Source: JBCCMA01 sp039026595 (GTDB lineage: Bacteria > Pseudomonadota > Gammaproteobacteria > Steroidobacterales > JBCCMA01). From it: a stretch of DNA of 21,550 nucleotides. The stretch lies in the NCBI GenBank assembly GCA_039026595.1, contig JBCCMA010000049.1, forward strand, positions 1 through 21,550, read 5' to 3'. The translations under genes were made by a program, and so were the position numbers. Under the pieces are notes generated by a model. It saw only the letters and a list, made by a program, of their open reading frames with translations, was not told the DNA's origin and searched no databases. This document shows positions 14,693-20,813 of the stretch, piece after piece; the stretch's first letter is position 1, and every line of letters begins with the position of its first letter.

Positions 14693-16042
14693 TCACTCCA
14701 CCCTGCCGCAGATGGCGTAGCAGGTCCGCGTCGCATTCGGCAAGTCATAGCTGATCTCACACGAGTAGCCAGTCGTCGTTGGCCGAAGGGAGCTGACCGC
14801 GCCGAAACGCGCGTTGTGACCGCGTACACCGCCACCAAGGGGCTTTTTGCCAACCGGGCAATTCACGAATACGCCGCCGACATAGCACGGGAGGTTACCG
14901 TGGCTGTGGCAATCGTCGACTAGCGTACTGAGATCGAAATCCTGTCCCACAACCTCATAGCCGATGTCGATCGCATCAAGCACCGCCAGGCTGCCCACCG
15001 TCACGTCGGCTTCACCGTTTGGTTGCGCACCGGCGAGGCCCACACCGTTCTCGTTGGACTCGAAGACCTGTCGGTCCTGACCGTCGTGATCAAGTATGAC
15101 CTCGTTCTGCCGAACGGTCAGAGAGGCAAGACTTACCGTGCCGCTATTGTCGAACCAGCGGATGCCGTTGAAGGTGTCCTTGATCACGATGTCAGATCGC
15201 GAGTCGATCTCCAGCCCCCCGCTTCCAACGATGACTTCCCCCAGGTTGTATGAGCCAGTCGCGTTGAGATCCTCCGGCTGAATCGTTCCATCCTGAATGA
15301 TGCTCGAGATCACCGCATCGGGTGCTAACGCCGGTGTGCCAACGGATTGCGCGGCAAGGTCCTGCGGGCCAACCGCGCCGTTGGCGATCATCGAGGAGTC
15401 GATGCCGTTAGTAGCAACAGAAAGAAAGATCTCTCCCGTGGCGCCGCCACCAGACAGCCCTTGTTCCGCCACGATTCCGGTGATGTCACCCGCCGTGGAT
15501 TCAAGCACATTCAGTCGACCTTCGTTGGAACTCACAGAGGTTGCGAGGTTACTGATTGACTCTTCGGCGGACGTCAGCCCACCCTCGAGCAACGCCACGT
15601 CCGCCGACTGATCCAGTTCAAGCGCACTGACGCCCTCAAGCGCATCGGCATTCGCTGCCTTGAATGCAAACGCATTCGACGTCATCGCACGTCTCGGCAG
15701 CAGCTCCTCGCCCGCCACAAACAAGCCAACAAACACCGGTCCTTCAAACAAGTCGACCGGAAACGGGTTGACCGGATCGGCCAGCGCAACCGAGAACAAG
15801 CCCTGTTCGACGATGACCGAGTTGGTCTGATTCCATAGCGGCACCCCGCCGAGGTCGACGTTGTAAATGGCAAAGGTAATATTGACCGTGCCATTGACCG
15901 GCGTGCCGTCGGCGTTGGTCAGATAGCCCTGATAGTTGACCGTCTCGGGCACGGCGGCGTGCACCTGAACCCCTGCGGCAAAGCCGATTAGAGCGAACGC
16001 TCTGTAGAAGCTGCCGATCCGGCCTGATCCATTTCCTTTCAC
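14693..16042 (-). CDS. Secreted stalk-like protein with Cys-rich C-terminus
   Basis: A 449-aa protein. The start is GTG 16042, supported by a GGGGAG site 8-9 nt upstream. A signal peptide (about 1-29, ending VHA-A) is followed by VPETVNYQGYLTNADGTPVN, a module common at the start of secreted proteins of Gammaproteobacteria and Bacteroidetes. A Ser/Ala-rich helical stretch (about 140-180) and a repeat resembling collar/stalk proteins (GIVAEQGLSGGGATGEIFLSV) come next. Later NGAVGPQDLAAQSVGTPALA suggests short beta repeats. The last 80 residues hold seven Cys (near DDCHSHGNLPCYVGG, VNCPVGKK, YSCEISYDL, ATRTCYAICG), probably disulfide-bonded. No LPXTG, PEP-CTERM or membrane anchor is seen. Function unknown; surface adhesin or fibre-like is a guess. 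Confidence 0.75.
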   Translation of the reverse strand: MKGNGSGRIGSFYRAFALIGFAAGVQVHAAVPETVNYQGYLTNADGTPVNGTVNITFAIYNVDLGGVPLWNQTNSVIVEQGLFSVALADPVNPFPVDLFEGPVFVGLFVAGEELLPRRAMTSNAFAFKAANADALEGVSALELDQSADVALLEGGLTSAEESISNLATSVSSNEGRLNVLESTAGDITGIVAEQGLSGGGATGEIFLSVATNGIDSSMIANGAVGPQDLAAQSVGTPALAPDAVISSIIQDGTIQPEDLNATGSYNLGEVIVGSGGLEIDSRSDIVIKDTFNGIRWFDNSGTVSLASLTVRQNEVILDHDGQDRQVFESNENGVGLAGAQPNGEADVTVGSLAVLDAIDIGYEVVGQDFDLSTLVDDCHSHGNLPCYVGGVFVNCPVGKKPLGGGVRGHNARFGAVSSLRPTTTGYSCEISYDLPNATRTCYAICGRVE

Positions 16043-16128
16043 GATTGATCTCCCCTCAGATCACAATGTTCTGGCGCAGCACATCTGCCCGCGCCGATGT
16101 TTTAAGTCGTTTTTTCGAAAACTGCGTA

Positions 16129-16656
16129 CTACGGCGCAATACCGCTCGGTCCGGGCGGGTTGAAAAACCGCTGTCGCAATATGCCCAGATCAATGAAGTT
16201 GACCACACTGTCTCCATTCAGATCGGCGTCGGCGTCGGCCGTGAAGAAACGTTGTCGCAAGATCCCCAGATCGACGAAGTTGGTCACACCGTCATTATTT
16301 AAATCGGCATCGCAAACGTTCCCGAAGCCGTCGTCATTTGTGTCGCGCTGGTCGGCGTTAACGTCCTGACTGCAGTTGTCCATGAAATTACGAACACCGT
16401 CGGCGTCGAAATCCGGTGGTGACAGGAACCCGGTCTCCAGCCGATAGCTCGCGCTACTGCTCGGCCCTACACCTGCCGGTTGACCGATTGAATCATCGAG
16501 CACGTAACTTGGAGAGCTTGCACGCCCTCCACCAGCATCCACCACATCCCATTTAAGCGAGTAATTGCTGCTTGTTGCCTGAGCGTTTGCATGAAACGCC
16601 GACCCGAACGCTAGCAACACGGCGCATGTGAGCCCCACACCTGCACGTTTATTCAT
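16129..16656 (-). CDS. Small exported protein with TSP3/dockerin-like tail and PPGPSG end
   Basis: A 175-aa protein. ATG 16656 has a GGGGGA site about 10 nt upstream and overlaps the preceding stop as ATGA. A signal peptide (1-26, ANA-QA) is followed by a SSNYSLKWDVVDAGGG module with a second NYSL-like half (SASYRLETGFLS), typical of secreted proteins. A thrombospondin-3-like calcium segment (DADGVRNFMDNC to GNVCDAD, 84-118) comes next. Two dockerin-like repeats follow: DADLNNDGVTNFVDLGILRQRFF (116-138) and a second copy (143-165). The Asp/Asn positions fit calcium loops. It ends NPPGPSGIAP. No cohesin partner is in the window. Function unknown; secreted or surface-located by signal peptide. 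Confidence 0.85.
   Translation of the reverse strand: MNKRAGVGLTCAVLLAFGSAFHANAQATSSNYSLKWDVVDAGGGRASSPSYVLDDSIGQPAGVGPSSSASYRLETGFLSPPDFDADGVRNFMDNCSQDVNADQRDTNDDGFGNVCDADLNNDGVTNFVDLGILRQRFFTADADADLNGDSVVNFIDLGILRQRFFNPPGPSGIAP
16141..16407 (-). repeat. TSP3/dockerin/PPGPSG cassette, copy 1
   Basis: Encodes residues 84-172 of the small exported protein. It matches copy 2 (19650-19922) over nearly its full length, at protein level and visibly at DNA level: the order TSP3 segment, two dockerin-like repeats, FF and then PPGPSG is the same, and both share DQRDT, GNVCDADL and VNFVDLG. Confidence 0.85.
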
Positions 16657-17849
16657 TTGACTTCTCCCCCCACGCTGCGCATCTCATCTGGTCGTTCCCG
16701 CTGAGCGAATCTAGCGGTCAAGTACGCCCGTTTGTTTTCTTTCACCTGCGGCAAGGCTTCAAACGCCTGCATCAGATCATTGCGATTGCCTTCAATCAGC
16801 TGAAACTCATGCTCACCAACTGTCATTCTGAGCGTCGTCTCGCCAGCTTTGGACGTGAAGGCCAGTGGAACTGTCGATTGATGCCTTTGACGATCAACCA
16901 CAATTGCCTCTTCCGTTGAAAGCGAAGCAAGCCGCCCTTCAAGAAGGGTGATACAGAGCGCATCCTCACGCGCCTTCATGTGGACCGGTGCGTATCCGTG
17001 ATGCTCACATTTCTCTGCAATGAAACGGCGACGAGCGGGCTCGAAGAGAACGGCATATCCCACAAGCGAATCTGCGGCTTCACTGCGCCATTCGCCCGCC
17101 ATAGTCTGCATTTCTGTAGGGACGACGTATCGCGTTTGTGAAACCTGCGTCTCGGGCAATGCGGGCGATGTTGACAGAGTTTGAGCGGCTTTCGCCGGGG
17201 CACTGCCCGCCACGCTCGCTCTGCCTGCGATATACGCGAGCGCTGTTGCTGCGGCCAATGTCGCGCTCAGCGCCCAAAACAGAAGTAATCTTTCTTTATT
17301 CGTTTTATGCATATCTCTTCGCACGCAAGCGCAAGATTCGCCGACACTCGCCCAAATACGTTTCAACGTGCGCCCGACATTACCCTTACTAGACAGCGAT
17401 AAGCCACCCCGATTTCCATCACCAAATAATGTCGAATCCGTTTCCGGTGGCACTTTGTTTTTGTCGTCCCACAGCATGGGTTGCCACAGCTCGATCTTGT
17501 TGCCGTCCGGATCGAGAATCCACGCAAAGCGGCCGTTCTCGTGAAACTCAGGACCCTTGATCGGCTCGATGCCGTCCGCCGCCAATTGAGCGAGCAGCGT
17601 CAGCAAATCATCGACGCGGTAGTTGATCATGAAACTTGCCTCGGACGGCGCAAACCAGTCGCTGTCCGGCGCGGCCAGATTCCAGACGGTCATCCCCTTG
17701 TCTTCAGCGGTGTCTGCGGGCCACGGCAGAATGGCACCGCCCCATTCCTCCAAACTGACGCCAAGGTGCTTTTCGTACCAGGCGGCCAGTGCTTTCGCGT
17801 CGGTTTTTGCCTTGAAAAAGACGCCGCCAATGCCGGTGACTTTTGCCAT
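16653..17849 (-). CDS. VOC-domain protein fused in frame to a membrane-anchored domain
   Basis: A 398-aa reading frame. Start is ATG 17849 with AGGAG about 10 nt upstream. Residues 1-125 are a VOC/glyoxalase-fold domain (VTGIGGVFFKAK, WYEKHLGVSLEEWGG, INYRVDDL, ILDPDGNKIELWQP), with E120 as a likely metal ligand. Stand-alone VOC proteins end soon after this point. Here the frame continues through about 55 residues of low-complexity, coding-poor sequence. A second unit then begins at M180 (HKTNKERLLLFWAL), with a membrane helix (about 187-210) and an exported domain of unknown family (AGEWRSEAADSLVGYAVLF, RRRFIAEKCEHHGYAP). The second unit could be an independent gene starting at ATG 17312. 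Its stop overlaps the start of the dockerin-like gene (ATGA 16653-16656). One fused protein or two genes is undecided. Confidence 0.7.
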   Translation of the reverse strand: MAKVTGIGGVFFKAKTDAKALAAWYEKHLGVSLEEWGGAILPWPADTAEDKGMTVWNLAAPDSDWFAPSEASFMINYRVDDLLTLLAQLAADGIEPIKGPEFHENGRFAWILDPDGNKIELWQPMLWDDKNKVPPETDSTLFGDGNRGGLSLSSKGNVGRTLKRIWASVGESCACVRRDMHKTNKERLLLFWALSATLAAATALAYIAGRASVAGSAPAKAAQTLSTSPALPETQVSQTRYVVPTEMQTMAGEWRSEAADSLVGYAVLFEPARRRFIAEKCEHHGYAPVHMKAREDALCITLLEGRLASLSTEEAIVVDRQRHQSTVPLAFTSKAGETTLRMTVGEHEFQLIEGNRNDLMQAFEALPQVKENKRAYLTARFAQRERPDEMRSVGGEVK

Positions 17850-17868
17850 CTTGTTGTTGCTCCTGTTC

Positions 17869-19521
17869 TTACGGCGTTGCGATTCGATTACGCAGCCCCT
17901 CCGGTTTGAAAATACGTGCACGCTCCAACCCGTCCCGCTCGTCACCAGACGATCTGGCCAACGTGTTTGGCGGGCACGCTTCGCCCTGCATGAGCCCCAA
18001 AGCCGTTCGAATACGCGCCTCCTCGGGATCGCCCAACGGTCTTGTCAGGTCATCGCGAAGTTCACAACCCGGAATGCGAACGCCCACCCGATCGCGCGTG
18101 TTCTCCGCAACAAATCCGCTGGTGTAGTCCCCGAAGCCCTTTTCATTGACACCGCGAAACTGCGCCGTGAAGTAGATGGTGCCGCAATTGTCGCGGGCAT
18201 AGAACCCGTAGGGTTTGCCGCAAGTGCGTTGGCCCACCAGCTGCACGGGTATATCGATGCCGCGAAGTCCGTTGATGATCGCCTCGCTTGCTGAACACGT
18301 GCCCGCGCCGGTGATCACCGAGACACGCGACACGCCAAGCGTGGGCAGTGGCGTATCCAGCGGACCGTTGAATGGCGGACCCAGCGTCACGCTGTAGAAC
18401 GGCGTCGGTGTGATCGTACGACCGGTGATCGGATTGGTGACCGGGTGTTTGTCGTTGGACTGAAGGGTCTCAAAGGCGCGGTTCACCGTCGCCGTGGCAC
18501 CGGCGATCATGTAGGCCAGCTCACTGGCGATCGCAAGATATCCCCCGCCGTTGTAACGCACGTCCAGAATCAACTCATCGATACCGGGGCCACTGTTGAG
18601 CTGGTCCACGGCGTTGATTAACGCCATTTCCGCGGTCGCGATGTGATCATTGAAAAGCAGGTAACCGACACGCCGACCGTCGGGCAGATCAAACACATCG
18701 GTGATGGGCACGGGATCGATGCTGACCGCGCGCGCGGTCATAAATACGGTCCGGCGCTGACCGCCCGACTCCTGAATCTCAAACTGGTGTCGCTCACCCG
18801 CGCTGGACGGGAACAGCGCGGCATTCAGCGTGTCGACACCGCTTGCGGTGTTGGTGTCCGTACTGACCCCATCGACCGACAGCAGTTGCGTTCCGCGCGA
18901 CAACGCCACGCCTGCCGCCGCCGCCGGAGATCCGGACTCAACGTAGGCGACCACTATGTTCCTGGGAGGTGTTGGGGACCCGATGCTCAGGACCATGCCA
19001 TACCCGGCGGTCACGCCGGTTTGCGAAAGCTGGTACCACTGCTCGGAATCGTAGGTGAAATGGAACCGGTCCACCGGGTCGCCGTTGGCGGTGGTACGCG
19101 GTGTCTTGAGGACGTCAAAATACTCAAGTGTGTCTGAGAAGAACGCCGGATTCCGGTCGGCAATTTCGTCGTACCAAAGGTACGTCTCATCGCTGAATGA
19201 ACGCAGGTAATTCAGCTCATCGAGCAGCGAACTCGGGCGATCGACATAGGACTGGCCGGTCGCTGGATTGACTCCCGTTCGCGGTGCCGAGCAACTGGCG
19301 CGAAAATTCTCTGACGGTTCGAATACGCCCCTCGCCCAATCGCCGCCGTCGGCGGGCGGCGGGTTTGACACGCTGGGAGGGCTTCCGCCCCCGCCACCAC
19401 CTGCACAAGCGGAGAGCAGAGCCGCGGCAGCAAGAAGTGCCAGAGTCTTTGATTGCCGTGACTCTGACTGCCGGAATGCAACCCGTCGGTTGCCCGGTAC
19501 GTCCACATCCTTCTGGACCAT
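17869..19521 (-). CDS. S41 family serine protease lipoprotein
   Basis: A 550-aa protein. A lipoprotein signal ends in LLSAC (Cys39), followed by a Gly-rich linker, so it is probably lipid-anchored in the periplasm or outer membrane. After a helical N-terminal domain (about 95-165), a PDZ-like domain (about 170-260, YGMVLSI, VVAYVESGSPAAAAGV, LLSVDGVS) precedes the S41 core. The core has GYLLFNDH, ELILDVRYNGGG (316-327), then the catalytic serine S412 in TCSASEAIINGLRG and lysine K436 in CGKPYGF, the S41 Ser-Lys dyad at the expected spacing. The ATG 19521 leader is long before the lipobox; a GTG 15 bp inside (19506) is possible. It lies between the two dockerin-tail genes, so it may process exported proteins, but that is inference. 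19 bp upstream of the VOC gene. Confidence 0.9.
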   Translation of the reverse strand: MVQKDVDVPGNRRVAFRQSESRQSKTLALLAAAALLSACAGGGGGGSPPSVSNPPPADGGDWARGVFEPSENFRASCSAPRTGVNPATGQSYVDRPSSLLDELNYLRSFSDETYLWYDEIADRNPAFFSDTLEYFDVLKTPRTTANGDPVDRFHFTYDSEQWYQLSQTGVTAGYGMVLSIGSPTPPRNIVVAYVESGSPAAAAGVALSRGTQLLSVDGVSTDTNTASGVDTLNAALFPSSAGERHQFEIQESGGQRRTVFMTARAVSIDPVPITDVFDLPDGRRVGYLLFNDHIATAEMALINAVDQLNSGPGIDELILDVRYNGGGYLAIASELAYMIAGATATVNRAFETLQSNDKHPVTNPITGRTITPTPFYSVTLGPPFNGPLDTPLPTLGVSRVSVITGAGTCSASEAIINGLRGIDIPVQLVGQRTCGKPYGFYARDNCGTIYFTAQFRGVNEKGFGDYTSGFVAENTRDRVGVRIPGCELRDDLTRPLGDPEEARIRTALGLMQGEACPPNTLARSSGDERDGLERARIFKPEGLRNRIATP

Positions 19522-19546
19522 GTCGCCACCATTTTTTTCGCGGAAT

Positions 19547-19565
19547 GGTGAACAGAGTGTACACC
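19547..19565. promoter_or_regulatory. Imperfect palindrome upstream of the S41 gene
   Basis: Read on the minus strand the site is GGTGTACA, CTC, TGTTCACC: 8-bp arms matching at 7 of 8 positions around a 3-bp centre, 25 bp before the S41 start. It includes the perfect 8-mer GTGTACAC (19557-19564). Size and symmetry fit an operator for a dimeric repressor; no regulator for it is encoded next door. Confidence 0.35.
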
Positions 19566-19586
19566 TTAGCTGTTAACCAGATCGTT

Positions 19587-19611
19587 CACGCGCCGGCGGC
19601 GTCGGCGCGTG
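19587..19611 (-). terminator. Strong hairpin downstream of the second dockerin-tail gene
   Basis: CACGCGCCG (19587-19595) and CGGCGCGTG (19603-19611) form a perfect 9-bp GC-rich stem with a 7-nt loop, 17 bp past the stop of the gene at 19629-20555 and 65 bp before the S41 start. There is no T-run after it on the minus strand, so it may slow transcription or protect the 3' end rather than act as a classic terminator. Confidence 0.4.
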
Positions 19612-19628
19612 TGGTCTGTTGCCAGAGG

Positions 19629-20555
19629 TTAATCGCAGAGGGTGGTGGTGCCGCTTGGGCCTGGCGGCGAAAAGAAACCCGAACGCAGGACACCCAGATC
19701 GATGACATTCACAACACCATCGGCGTTGAAATCCGCATCCGCGTCGTCGGTGAAAAAGCGCGCGCGCAAAAGACCGAGATCGACGAAATTGACCGTGCAG
19801 TCGTTGTCCAGATCGGCGTCACACACGTTGCCATACCCATCGCTGTCGGTATCGCGCTGATCGCGGTTTGAAACCTGAATGCAGTTATCGCTGGTGTCGG
19901 GGATCGTATCGCCATCGGCGTCCGGATCGCCCGATGTGGCATCCGTAAACGTTGTGAACAGCCCGCCGTTTGTGTCGTCGATGTCCGCGTTGTTCAGGAT
20001 CGTGCTGTCGACGGCGGTGGTGCCCACGTAGCGAACGCTCAGATTGAAGAAGTCGTGATCACCCACATTTGGGTTTGAGATGGCGGGCACGCCAACAAAC
20101 TGGTCGCCGTCACTCAGTTGGTTCAGCAGGCTGTCAATATCGTCAAAAAGCTGGATGCCTGGCTGAAAACGGATATCGAGGAAGAGCCGCTCGACATCAC
20201 CAAGATTTGAGTTGTCTGAAATGCCACCCTCTATTGCAATCAAGAGCCCCTGATCAGGCTCGTCATCCGAGTTGTCCACTTGAGTCACTTTGTTAGTAGA
20301 GGCGACGCCGTCCGCAGACACGGTGATGGCGTTGTTGAGCAACAGCTCAAACTGCGTGATGGCATCGAGGAACTCGCCCGACCCATCGGAAACGGCCAGA
20401 TCAGTATCGATCACAATAGTGCCGCTGAACGGGCCCACGTTGAATACGCCGGTGTTGATGGTATTAAAACCCTCAAAGTTGATGGTGAGAGTGGCCGCAT
20501 GTGTCACCAAAGTGGAAAACACGAACAGAAAGGTGATCAAGTTCTTCGGGTACAT
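19629..20555 (-). CDS. Exported beta-rich protein with TSP3/dockerin-like tail and PPGPSG end
   Basis: A 308-aa protein starting at ATG 20555 with AAGGA about 10 nt upstream. A signal peptide (1-20, VTHA-A) is followed by a beta-rich domain (about 22-205, LTINFEGFNTINTGVFNVGPFSGTIVID) resembling the N-terminal domains of PEP-CTERM proteins, but there is no PEP-CTERM tail. A calcium-type segment follows (DADGDTIPDTSDNC to GNVCDAD, 212-248). Then come two dockerin-like repeats (247-268 and 273-295), FFSPPGPSG, and a short tail with a terminal Cys (TTTLCD). The last 90 residues are paralogous to the small exported protein at 16129-16656. Likely secreted or surface-attached; the partner and function are not known. 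The hairpin at 19587-19611 lies downstream. Confidence 0.85.
   Translation of the reverse strand: MYPKNLITFLFVFSTLVTHAATLTINFEGFNTINTGVFNVGPFSGTIVIDTDLAVSDGSGEFLDAITQFELLLNNAITVSADGVASTNKVTQVDNSDDEPDQGLLIAIEGGISDNSNLGDVERLFLDIRFQPGIQLFDDIDSLLNQLSDGDQFVGVPAISNPNVGDHDFFNLSVRYVGTTAVDSTILNNADIDDTNGGLFTTFTDATSGDPDADGDTIPDTSDNCIQVSNRDQRDTDSDGYGNVCDADLDNDCTVNFVDLGLLRARFFTDDADADFNADGVVNVIDLGVLRSGFFSPPGPSGTTTLCD
19650..19922 (-). repeat. TSP3/dockerin/PPGPSG cassette, copy 2
   Basis: Encodes residues 212-302 of the exported beta-rich protein and pairs with copy 1 at 16141-16407. The second calcium repeat reads DADFNADGVVNVIDLG against DADLNGDSVVNFIDLG in copy 1, and an Asn-Asp-Cys replaces Asn-Asp-Gly in the first repeat, a change that may weaken that calcium loop. 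Confidence 0.85.
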
Positions 20556-20813
20556 CCTAGTGATCCTTTGGACGATGCAACGGCCGAAAATCTAAGCCAA
20601 GTACTGCCGTAATTCCAGCCAACCGCAAATCGGTACGCTACCAAACGCAACCCGGGGGATTGACACGCAATTTATTGCCCAACAGATCACAGCGTTCTTC
20701 ATCCTCAGTCTTTCTGTAAATATATGCAGAAGCACCGCGCGAAAACGGCGTCGAAAAATGCCGAAAGGATTCTGCTACGCTCCACGTAACACTCGTCTGA
20801 AGCCCGCAAGTAA
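20556..20813. other. Divergent intergenic region with a promoter-like TTGACA and palindrome
   Basis: No gene is supported here. It holds a perfect -35 hexamer TTGACA (20660-20665, + strand). Directly after it is a 12-bp palindrome, GCAAT, TT, ATTGC (20667-20678), in the place of the promoter spacer. The matching -10 (near 20682-20688) is poor. Further on, an AT-rich stretch (about 20715-20727) could offer another -10. It probably carries promoters for the genes on both sides. Confidence 0.35.

Noticed and set aside
17481..17909. Plus-strand frame opposite the VOC domain
   Set aside because: It is antisense to clear VOC motifs and has no supporting start signal.
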